From Sepioteuthis lessoniana (lineage: Eukaryota > Mollusca > Cephalopoda > Myopsida > Loliginidae), in NCBI GenBank assembly GCA_963585895.1, contig OY757921.1, positions 52,825,669 to 52,889,668 on the forward strand: a stretch of DNA of 64,000 nucleotides, in the 5' to 3' direction. The translations under genes and the position numbers were made by a program. How positions within the stretch are numbered: the first letter of the stretch is position 1; the number at the start of each line of letters is the position of its first letter. This document shows positions 12,777-25,500 of this stretch, piece by piece. Under the pieces are notes generated by a model. That model was not told the origin of the DNA, did not search any database, and was given only the letters and a program-made list of their open reading frames with translations.

Positions 12777-15700
12777 AAGAAATTGAGAAAGACAGAGAGT
12801 AGGAAGGCGTTAACAGGGAAGATTTCGTGAGCAAACTGATTACAAATTCTTAACACGTACTAGGACGAATTTCAATTCCTACACATGATGTTATATAAAG
12901 TATCACGGTTATTTCTGCTCAAATACAGACTTGCCACACGTTTACTGTTAGTAATGGCAAGAGATCATTCTAACAGGCCTTGTATTTTCAAATATGATAG
13001 CGTTGATTTGTTTTTGTTTTATTTTTGGTGAACTCTATTTTATGACAATGATTATCTCTTGACAACTTACAAACTTGATAAACTCTATTGGTAGACCAGC
13101 CGCCACAATTTTCGCCTGATTTACATTTTTTGTTGCAGTTTTCAGAATTTCCATATTTATTATAGTGTACTCCACACCAACAACCATATCCATCCTGCAA
13201 TGAAAAGAAATTCGAAAATAAGATCCAATATAATTAGATTTATATAAAACTATCGGAAATGAAAAACGAAAATATTCAAAAGAATATCTCTTGTTTAATT
13301 GTGACTGATGCTTTTCATTGCTTTTGAAAAAAAAAAATCTTTGAAAACTAGAAAATTATTTAATGGGTAATACAGATTCATTTTATGAGAACTAAACAAA
13401 TGATTTGATTTCCAAATAAAAGGAATATTTGCACTTACCTGCAGCCCAGCGTATGGCTGATTTAGTTTATTGCATCTTTCAAGACATTGCTTTACATTGT
13501 CCACACCTTCTGACCAATACTTCAAAGCTCTGTTATTAGGATCGTCTTTGAAACATCCGAGATCATCTGAAATAATAGATTTATGTTTTTTCAAAAGTGT
13601 GTTCTTATCTATATTCCTGCTTTTGAGTTTTCACCTATTGATATTCTCTGCTAATTAAATATCAGATATTAAATATTGGCGATTTGAATAAGTATATACA
13701 TATATTTATGAATGAGTAATACTAAAGACCAGTCGGCTGAGGCAGTAGAATACACAGATTGTGTCTCTGCTGATGAGTAAGACACCCACCAACGAATATC
13801 CCGTATATGACACTAAACTATCTGATGGATCTCGTAAGGTCTTGAATCGGTATTCAATAACCTACAGTTTTGGAGCTCTGGGAATGAGAACTACCTCTCC
13901 ATGACCATCACTCAGGTCTGCTAAGCTTTGGAGTGGCCGTTTGGTTTGGTTTCTTTGTTTAATGGCATATCAGACTTTGTGGGTTATTTAATGCCATGAC
14001 TTTCGAAGAACAGGAGTGTGTTTTTTTTAACCCATAGGTAGGAGGATAAGGATGTGCATACCTTTTCCAAGTGTGTTTGTTCTAAAATAAAAATAATAGT
14101 TGGAATGGATTTCAAACTAGCTTGATACGATTCTGCAGTCCAGCGCTTTAACCATTTCACCACGAGGACACACCACCTCAAGGTGGTGGTCATATTTAAG
14201 GTTCCATCTAAGTTTGCAATAGAACATTTTGGTTATTTAACCCTGAACAAAGAATGACTGATATTAAATTGACTTGTTTATGTAATATAGTAATACCTGG
14301 AACCATTGAACTGTTGGCCAACGAATGAGTAATGTTGAATAGAATTATTAGTATGGAATAGTAATATTTTAAAGAGTTTAACTGTTTCCAAAATTGAATT
14401 ATTGTTATTGATTAGCAATATTTGAAATCATTTAACTTTATAGAAATAATTGCATAATGTTGAATAGAATCAGTGTTAAAAAGCAATATTTGAAACCATT
14501 CAACATTGCATAACCAAAATCACTAGAATGATAATATTTGAAACCGTTTCACCGTGTGCAAAAATAATTAATATTAAATATGGTCATTAGTGTTTGATAG
14601 CAACATTTGAAACCATTTAACTGTTTGTAATCAATAGCAAGTTATTACAAAATTAACAAAATTGCTATGATTCAACAGCGTTCCATAACTTATGACCACG
14701 GTAAAATGTATATTTTTTCACTATTAATTTACTATAAAAGAAAATTAGAAAACTTTATATGCAATAAATACATATATGTTCCAAGTATATTTTGGGTAAA
14801 TTTCGTAAACGTACAGGCAAATCTTTTTAAGTAAAAATCATTTAAATATTTGTTGCTATACCATTCCTTCACTTATGGCCGCTATAATCTCTATATATAA
14901 TTAGGTCTGGTGGGTTTAATCGATTTTTAATTCACTTGCTATTAACTCATGCTTTCGGAATGTATATGAATTATTTTCATCCATTATTAATTAATTTTAG
15001 CTCCGAACGAAAAGCATTAAGATGTTTTGAATTTAAATCAGAAATTTTAAGAATTTCACCAACTGAAAAATTCATAATGTTGCATTCTGTATTTGTGTAA
15101 CACAAATTGTTACAAGTTGACTGGCGATATTAAATTAAATACTTAGGTCTAAGTGGATAATTTGTTGAAGATTAGATATAGTCTTTTGGTAAGTTAGTGT
15201 CGAAAAATATAATAATGTACTCACACCTGGCAACACCGTGTGTGAAAGTGGGTCAAGGTGACAAGGACACCAGGATTGTTTACTGATGGGATGAATCCGC
15301 TGATCGGGGTTTTGATTGACGGGTTAGAAAAAACAAAATTTTATTTCATATTCTAATGTCAGCCGAATGCGAATCTACGGAATATTACGGCTAAACGCCT
15401 GACACAAGACCATAAAAACAATTTTAGAATACTATCAGGTGGCTCACCAATCAAAGAAAAGCGGGATAGAAATTTTCACCACCCACTGCCCAAGACGTGC
15501 AATGCAGGGCCATAGTTTTTGATTGGCTGTCCGTTTAAACTCTGGCCTCGAGGTGAGGTTTCTCTACCCACCGATGATTGCCCTCTGGGGCCATTGGTCC
15601 AGCGTCTCTTTTAGCTGACTAATCTGGGCCATGTGTTCTGGCCCCCAATAAAAGAAGATTCCGAAAAGGGAACAGACAGATTAAAAACTGGTTCCGCAGA

Positions 15701-17339
15701 CGGAAGACTTGAAGTCCTTGCCACCCTCTTCACTGCCACTTTATCTAGAGTCCTCAACTTGACCGTCCCTAGCAACATCAGTTTGCTGAAAACAGACTCG
15801 AGGCTAACTGTTATCTCTGAACTAAAAGCCCTTGTTAATGTTGTTCTTGTTCTTGCTGTACATTTTTTTTTATCATTGTATAATGTATAAATGTTATTTA
15901 CAACTGTTAACAAGCGTTCCTGATGTATTGAAGTAGTTGACCAGCTAATAGCACCGGTAAAGTTGGCAGTCTTCCGGTCCAGCCAGAACCACGAGAAATC
16001 CGAATCAGCTTTTCCCCAACTTTCCCATGGATCGAACAACCCGACGCGGACACGGAAATCTGGACAAGCAGATCTACCAGAAACTTCGACCTATAAGTGG
16101 CTCGCTGCGCGACATGCACTTATAGGACCACATTTGCTAATTCTATCTTCACTTCAAAAATTATAGATAAATGACATTAAAATTTAATCTCTTAATTGTA
16201 TTACAAAATCATTCTACAATTAAAATTATATTGGAAATAGGATACAACAATATTTTATTCAAACTTTTTATTCAGACAAATAGCCTTATATTATAATCGC
16301 CATTTTTGAAAACATTATAAAGATCAGTTAAATTTTCTTCGTTGAAATCGTCAAATTGTGAAAGTCTTTTAAAAGTTATTCGTTTTACTATATTCATTAT
16401 TGATATTTTAAAATATTACTCATAAAATTACTTACTTTTATCTTGGTGAACTGAAAAATAATAATAAAAATTATGTTGAATGTTTGTAATACAGTCAATA
16501 AAAAAACACTAATTTCCCTTTTCAATGATTATAGTTATATGAAAAGCAAAATCTAATCAAGAATCAGTTATATTCGTATCTATTTATTTCTTCGTACGTC
16601 TTTATATAAAAGTTGGCATATTTTTTACGTACGTGGAAATCTATGAATTACTACTTCATGTTCGTGAAAACCAATTGAGAGTTGGAAATTGATGATAACT
16701 GTTTTATTTCAATTTTCTTTCATAAATCTACTAAAGACAAATTTAACTTCAATTGTGATGTTTATAATATAATTCTCAAACAAAGAAACCAAAAACCTAA
16801 CTAGACAACACTTGATAAACGATTTACAGTTGGCTCACAATATCTTAACATTTAAAGAATGCTCTTTAACTTTAATCCTTAGAAATTTAAACATAATAGA
16901 ATAATACTGAATGTACACATATATACAGTCGATGGTAGCAATCAATATCATGCTTTCGTTTTGTAAATCTATCCAGTCCTACATAGACTTTCAAAAATAC
17001 AGACAAACATATCCATACTTAAACAGATATGAATTGAAGTGAAAAATAAGATAATTAAAGACAAAACTGCACCGATTAGTTTTCTACTCATCACTTGCAT
17101 AATTTGACTCTTTACATATTTGACGTAATAAACAAAAAATACTGCTAGTTTTACCTATTACGAGAAATATGTGAGTCAGTTTAAGTTGTGGCAGCACAGT
17201 TATGGAAATCCTAAAATAGGACGAGGTTTAACAATATTTGACTGTAGAATGGTCGTTGGGAAGAAAAAGATGTGGTACTCTATGTCATCGGATCTGCTTT
17301 ATATTCTACTAATAAGGATAGATAGGTAGATAGGTGTTT

Positions 17340-17405
<66 letters not shown>

Positions 17406-19951
17406 AAGAAATTGAGAAAGACAGAGAGTAGGAAGGCGTTAACAGGGAAGATTTCGTGAGCAAACTGATTACAAATTCTTAACACGTACTAGGACGAATT
17501 TCAATTCCTACACATGATGTTATATAAAGTATCACGGTTATTTCTGCTCAAATACAGACTTGCCACACGTTTACTGTTAGTAATGGCAAGAGATCATTCT
17601 AACAGGCCTTGTATTTTCAAATATGATAGCGTTGATTTGTTTTTGTTTTATTTTTGGTGAACTCTATTTTATGACAATGATTATCTCTTGACAACTTACA
17701 AACTTGATAAACTCTATTGGTAGACCAGCCGCCACAATTTTCGCCTGATTTACATTTTTTGTTGCAGTTTTCAGAATTTCCATATTTATTATAGTGTACT
17801 CCACACCAACAACCATATCCATCCTGCAATGAAAAGAAATTCGAAAATAAGATCCAATATAATTAGATTTATATAAAACTATAATGAAAAACGAAAATAT
17901 TCAAAAGAACATCGCTCGTTTGATCTTGATTCATATCTTTATAACTTTTGAAAAAAAAACTCTTTTATAACAAGATATTTAATTATTAGTTATATCGATC
18001 ATTTTATGTAAAAAAAATATTACGAATTATGTAGATGTATTATATACGTACTAAAAATGAGAATCTATGTCCAAATAAAAGGATTTTTGCACTTACTTGG
18101 AGCCCAGCGTATGGCTGATTTACTTTTCTACATCTTTCAAGACATTGCTTTACATTGTCCACACCCTCTGACCAATACTTCAAAGCTCGGTTATTAGGAT
18201 CATCTTTGAAACATCCGAGATCATCTGAAAAAACATAATTGTTCTTTGTAGTTTTGATTCATTATAAACTAACATTCATGCATTCATACACCATGTAGAT
18301 TTTTCGTTTTAACCGGCTTACTTTTTTTCATCTGCCTTCCCTATTTACTAGCATTTTCATCGAATGGATTTGTTTGTTTTTTATATGCATTATGCTCATA
18401 AGTATATAATTTTTTTCTGACGGAATTATTATTGATGGATTTTTAAATGAATATCAAAGAAAGAATGATTCCCATTAGTGATTTAAAAAGAAAGGTCAAC
18501 AATCCGAAAAGAATGTACCGAAACATATAAATATATTCTTTTTGCTTCGTTCTTTAAATCTAAACTTATAGTATTCAGCACATTTTGCTCTTTAGCTGAT
18601 ACCATTTTTTACCTTATCATTTAGAAAATTGAATTTTCTATAAAATGGTTCCCAATTATACTGTTTCCATAATAATTAAATATTTCATTCCATTATATAT
18701 ATATATATATATATATATATGCTTCTTATAGAAATCAATAAAACATGTGAAAATTTCTTCAGAATTACTCTTACGTTTTAAAGAAGTCACGGAAATAATG
18801 ATGAAAATAGGGAAATATTTCAAATCAAAACGAAAAACAATTCCACTCTTTTTTATAAGAAACTAAGGTTAGACGAGAACTAAATAAAGAATACACAATC
18901 TTCAAAATAATTGGTCCTTTTAAACGCAATCTCAATCATGAATGTGTAACGCTAAGGCTTACAGATTGACTTAGTAATACTACAACACTCCATAGACAAT
19001 TCACCGCCAAGGTTCTAACAGGTTTACGAGTGTAGCGTTTCACCTAAAGTGTCAGTAGTACCCACGTTGTAACGTTGCCGTGCTGAAAAAGTGAAGAACT
19101 CACAAAGCACCGTCTTGGTTGGCTAATACAAGTTTATTCATTACTTCACTTCTTATTAGTCGTCGAGAAGAGAAAAAGAGAGTATAAGCTGTGTCGACCA
19201 TTTTAGCTTGACAGAGAAAAAACTGTCGTGAAGAGACAGAGAGTAGACACACAGTTTGATATCTTTCTCATTTTCTTTCGTAGTTCTCGCTTACTGCTTG
19301 GTTCCCTCTTCACAGCTTCGCAGTAGGTATGAGACCCCTTTCCTGGAGCTCACCCAAAATGGGCGCCACAATTTTCGGTCAACTTTACATTGTCACGTCT
19401 CTTACCCAACTGATCTTACTTTTCCTCTCTTCTATTCCGTGTCAACTTCTCAAACGGCTTTTCTGTTTGTGTTTCTTCCAGCCAATCGGAACGATTTGCA
19501 GCTGATACATTTCCATTTTTAACCAGGGCGCCCACTGCCATCCCGACCTAGACCTTCCCATTCTTTTCTCTCGAAAATTCTTTCGCTCACTGTGTTTCAT
19601 TGCTTGCCTCAGTTATCTTTCTTATATAAGTCCTCTCCTTTCGACCGTCCCATGGTCAACCAGTAAATCTTACCAGGAAACAACTCACAATCAGCTAGAG
19701 TCCCTAATTATTTTACAAAAGGCTACATGGATTTCTTGACCAAAACAAAAGCAGGTCCACTTTTTTTTAAAGGAAAACATTATATAGAGCATATGTTTAT
19801 ATTTAGGCGAATTATTAAAGGGAAAATATTATCATAAAACCCCTACCAAAATCGAAATCCCAAACAAAATGACGTTGACGAGACTAAAATGCCTATTACT
19901 CCCTACTTTTTACAAAACTTTGACTGACCTAAGTTGTGTGTGTGTGTGTGT

Positions 19952-19989
<38 letters not shown>

Positions 19990-22526
19990 GAGTTTGACTG
20001 AGAGTGACCTTGCTATGAGTAGAAGATAAGTTTCAAGATATCCCCGACTAGTGAAAGAAGTGAATAATAATGACTCAGATGTACAAGGATGGTCCAGAAA
20101 TTTTTAACGAGAAATCGTACCATATCTTTCAAAAATGTAATTAAATTAAAAAGAATGTTTTTTCCCTTGTTTCTTGTTTTCGCTTGAAGTATTTTATCAA
20201 AAAATATCTCCTACGTCGGAAAAACTTTAGCTCAGCCATACTTCCACCGATATTTTGGACAGAGTTCAAGTTTACCACGCTCAGTAATGATAAAATAGAT
20301 GCAACTACAATATACATTTACACTACCCGAAATATATTAAACAAAAACATTGCCTAGATGATTTGATGACCCAGAAAATGAAAGCTTCAAGTTGATTTAG
20401 AATGATTTTTTTATCATAAAATTTATTCCCATATATAGTGTTGTGAATCCTTGTCAGTTTTATAAAAAAAAAGAGTGAGTAATATTTAATTACCTAGTAG
20501 TAAACATTTTCCATTATGACGATAAAATCGTTTTTTGCAAACACAGGTCCGTTGTCCGTTTTTAATGCCACATTCAGTATTACCTTGGCAAGGCGCTAAA
20601 TTCTCTATGACCAGTTTACCGCCATCTTTGCAAATAGTTTTTCTCTGACATTTTGCATCTATGTCCTCTTCATTAATCTGTTACAAGATTAAAGAAACAA
20701 GAAAATCAAAAGAAAGTTAAATTCAAGAAAAGAAAATAAGAAGTAATTATATTCCATTGAATTTCGTTAAGGGGTATAAACTTATATCTCACACATTAAT
20801 ATGGAACAAGGCTCAAAATGGAAGTAGTTATTATATTCAAGAATTTACAAATTAATCAATTTTTGCATGAACTGTAAATGGCTAATATACCATTAAATAA
20901 ACCAGACTAAATCATTAGCATTTAGTAGGTAATTGTAATAAATAGGAATACTTAAAACAAACCAAATGCGATTGCATGAAATGAAAAATATGTTAGTAAC
21001 TTGTAATTTTGTGTAAATTACTATTAAATCCGGATACTTGAAACTATATAGCAGCACAAACAAATGATGAATTAATCTGGAATAGGAACTTAAAACCAAA
21101 TAATTGTTTGAATTATTACGTTTGGTTTGGTTTCTTTGTTTAATGACATTTAAACCATCTTGAGTTATTTTACACCAAAACCATCTTATAAAAACACCGG
21201 TGATTTAACTTAACCCATAGCAGGAGGAATCTGGAGATTCCTTTCCCAAGTGTATTATTCCGATTTGGAAACCACTTACAGTCCCACCCTTTAGCCTATT
21301 CGCCATTGAAAACCCCCTATTATTCGACAAGAATGGGTATGGAAACTTAAAACGATAAAACTGTGAGAAAATAACGCTTATTACTGTGTGTAAACAAATA
21401 AACATTCAAAAATACAACGGAAGATTGGAAAAATAGATATGATCGCAAACATTTACAAATGAATCAAATTTTGTCCTGTTGAACTAATAAACATTGCCAA
21501 ATCTCCAGCGCCCACACTGCAGTACTGCGTACTTTGGAAGTGACTTTTGCTGAAATTCCTGAAATATTGCTAGGCGCTAGTGTTAATGAATGAAACAATA
21601 TTATTTTGAGAAATTTTCTGAGAATGTTATATCTTAATGTGTTATCTATTTGTGGTATCAAAAGAAACTTTTTCTAAAGCATTATCGACTATAATTCTTT
21701 AATACTTTCTTTTAATCTTACTACTCAGAGCCATTGAAATCTGTCACGAAATAATTATTCTTTTAGAGGCCTGCAATGGTACTCAATACAGCAAAAGTCA
21801 TAATTTGGGATACTAATGTATTTGAGCCCACTTTATTTCGAATGTCCATGAAAATTCCAAATATGTATCAACATTCGATATTCATCAAACCTTTTTATTC
21901 ATGCTGATGTTTGGCATCCAGCATTTTTTTACCATCACACTTCTAGTGGAGACTATGTGTATGAAATATATTTAAGTTGTTAATTACATAGTTTTTTTTA
22001 GATAAGGCTCACATGTCTTATGTTACTAACAGGACCTGCTGTTATTTAAGTGGCTACCGAACTAAGTTTTGAACTGGTTCAAACGAGCAAAAATTCCATG
22101 ATCTTGCCAGGACCAGTACTTTTAGTAAGTTAAATAATTCATAAGTTACGCAATGCTAACTCATGTGAATCAATGCATATTTGAAAACAATGGAAGAACA
22201 AGAAATATTGTGTACAAAATGTTTCTCGGTAACTAATCAGGTTCTCTTTTTTAAACATCATTTTTGTTTGGTCTATGTGTTATATTCATATTTCGGTTTT
22301 TCAATAATTTTGCTAAATCATATATCAGCTTTCTTTCATAAAAGCATGTTTTGTCGTTTATCTACTTTTGGAATTTTACAAATTTTTAATTGCTGGTATT
22401 TGGCGAAATCTAGCATTAATTTATCATATTAAGGAAATGAAATCTCTATCCTTAGAAGTTTCGAATCTTGCAATATCTAAATTTAAGTAGATAATGCATC
22501 TTTGAAATCAGCAATGATCAATCAAT

Positions 22527-22590
<64 letters not shown>

Positions 22591-25500
22591 ATATATATAT
22601 ATATATATATAGCGGTGTCAAGAGAACAATATGCATGCTAGAAAAATTCAGGAAATACTCAAGAATCATGCGATACTGTCAAATATATTATTGAGTAGCT
22701 TGCCCTAGTATAGTTCCATATATGTGGGGAAGAATATATGGATTCATGCCTTTCCAAAGTACATAAGCGGACAGTGAAATGCAAACAGCTTCATCTATGA
22801 TTCGATCTCGGCCCAACGGTTAAATTTCCTTAAACGGAAACCCACTCCTCCGATAGAGATTGCAATTGATGATGGCAACGTGCATGTGTGATCGTAAGTG
22901 TTCATAGGTGATATGCATAATCTTTATTTATGTACACAAAACTCACCTTTATATAAGTCCCATTGTTGAGGCATCCGCATTGTGATTTCTCTACACAATC
23001 TTCTCCACTCAGAATATATCCAGCTTTGCATACACAGGCCTCCTCGCGGTTTTTGCATTTTGGTTGACGTTCAGTGCAAGAAGGTTGACAAACCAATGCG
23101 TTGAATTTATAGATTTTATTCGGAGGACAAGTGATGGCTGTAGTAAAATAAAGGCAGAACTCTAGAACTTAATATATACAGAAATTTCTTAGTTCATAGA
23201 AAAGATGAAAGGAAAACTCTAAAATATACCTTACCACATTTTGATATGCTTCTCCAGTCAAGGGAATATCCTGCCTGCTCACATTCTCGCGCGAATCCTT
23301 CAATAGCTTTGCACACAACCTTTTTTAAAACTTGGCTCTCATTATGATAAATGCAAGCATCAATTTTGCACGAGTCCAGATATTCTTGGACGCGATTATT
23401 GCCGAGATGTTTTCTGCATTCATTGAATATTTCATTGTGAATCCCGTCGCATCTCTGAGTTTGAGCAGGTGTACATTTTATATCGACGTCGCTTACATCA
23501 CACCTGGATAAAAACAATACATTTTAGTCAATATTTGAGGTGCAATTTCATTACATGTTGATATCATTCCCGAAGCTAAAAGAAAATTTTAAAATGTGTC
23601 GATACACATTTTGAACATTTATGAAAATTTACATCCTCAAATCAAAGAAGTAGCCAGGAGCAAGCTGCAGGAGGTATTAGCTACTTTGTGAACTCAGATA
23701 AAACAGAGTTTCAGATGGAGTCATATCTACATTAAACCACCAGCCTCTGAAATTAATAGTAGTAATATCTTATCTACAGAAAGGGATGTCATCAAACGCA
23801 TAGCGAAGGCTTGGAATGCTATCGGCAAGTTATCGATCATATGGAAATTTGACCTTTATAATGAAATAAAACGGGATCGCTTCCAAGATATGGCTAGGTC
23901 GATAACATTGTATAGATGCTCCACCGTGACTCTACGAAACTCTTGCAGAAAAATTTACATGACAACTCGCCACAAATGCTATCTGCAGTTTTGAAGAACT
24001 CCTGGAAGTAGCATACAACAAAATAGCATATTTATGGCTTCTTTCCTTCCGTCTCATAAACTATGCAAGTAAGACGAAAAGGACATTCAGAGAACTGCAG
24101 AGAAAGAAAGGACTAACAAGTGAATGATATTTTCTATGGACACATTGACACATCAACGTTGGCTGATTAGCAGATACTAACATCAGTTCTATACAAAGAC
24201 TGGATGAAGCCTAGAAGACCTGCCTAGAGCGATCGACGATAGGGACAGATAGTAAGAGAGAATCAAGGGATTCTGTGCTATCAAAACGATTTGACGAATG
24301 TAATGATATTCTCAAATGTTTTACAATCACCGATGGGATGATGTTTTTCATCATATTTTATTCAAATTTAATTTTTTTAACGATTTATCCTCTTTTAGAA
24401 TGGTAGCATCCTTTTGATTTTGTTTAACAGCATATCAACTCCTTAAAGGTAATAGAATACAAGTTTTCGTTCATTAGTAAATGATTGTGCAAAATATATT
24501 TTCAGTGTTCCATTGAATCTTTCTTCCGAATTGAACCTTTTATTTGCCTATAATCATTTGTTTGCCCTTAGTGATATTCCATTATCTTCTATTCTTATCT
24601 AATACAGGTAATTCGCAAACAATGGTATGGTTTCAAGTGTTACGAAAACTAATAATCATGGTAAAATTATGATTTCAGGAAACTTTTCCGATTTAATAAA
24701 CTTTTGAGTGCACGTTGTTGTATGGTTACGTGTAACTAATAATAATAATCCTTAGTAAAATACTTTTGTTTCAAGTTACTATTCTTTATACAATTTTCAC
24801 TCAGTTATATGGTTTCAAGTATCCATATCAAATACATACGCTTTTGAAACAGACTATTTGAGTCAAATAGGACATTAACAGGTATTACCACTCCGGATCG
24901 GAATAGACCTGAGAGTTATAACAATGAAGAGATACTCCACTCTCTCTAGAGACCCAACAATGAAGCCTCGTCCTCGCATGCAGTTTACTATCATACTCAG
25001 AGCAACAGCTTCCTGTGTAACACGAGTAAAAAATGTACTAATAGATTTATACGTTTCTTTACAAGTGCAAATACACAAGCATAATACGTATAAAACTGGT
25101 GACTAATTTAGACGATTAGTTAACAGTTTAGGCTTCGATACAATTGCCAGTGTATTAAATATTGTATTGGTATCCTAGCATTCAGTTTCAAATTCTTTTC
25201 CCCAACCTATCTGCCACGAGCAGGATGCGACTGAAGAGCTTATTTTTAAGTCGAGTGTAACTGGTTTGAATTTTTTATACTGGTTGCCAATATTTCTCCT
25301 ATTTATACTGGTCGTCATACAGTTTATATAGATGTTTAGCCAAAGATTAGGAGGAGGAGATTAACTAAATTCATAACTTTTGTTATGTAAAATGAAGACA
25401 GCCTCGCCCAGAATTTTACATAGCAGTAGGCAGAGTATACTGAACTTAGTCTAAAATGTATCAAAAGTTCTATGTACTGAGTGTTCTCAATGATATATGC

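Larger units (their letters stand above)
8677..13299. repeat. 4.6-kb tandem duplication, copy 1
   Basis: Every landmark in this stretch recurs 4623 bases further on: the WSC exon at 8816, the SINE at 9317, the LTR-like block at 10600 and the GA tract at 12721. By eye long stretches are identical base for base. The borders are approximate (within about 60 bases) because the edges fall inside older WSC homology. Confidence 0.9.
13300..17928. repeat. 4.6-kb tandem duplication, copy 2
   Basis: Second copy of the block. It is about 6 bases longer, which I trace to a longer (GA)n tract at 17343-17402 compared with 12721-12774. Otherwise I see almost no differences, so the event is recent, homogenised by conversion, or an assembly effect. 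Confidence 0.9.

Noticed and set aside
12721-17402. CRISPR-like array from repeated segments
   Set aside because: The repeats are a long tandem duplication and dinucleotide tracts, not short spaced direct repeats, and the DNA is eukaryotic.
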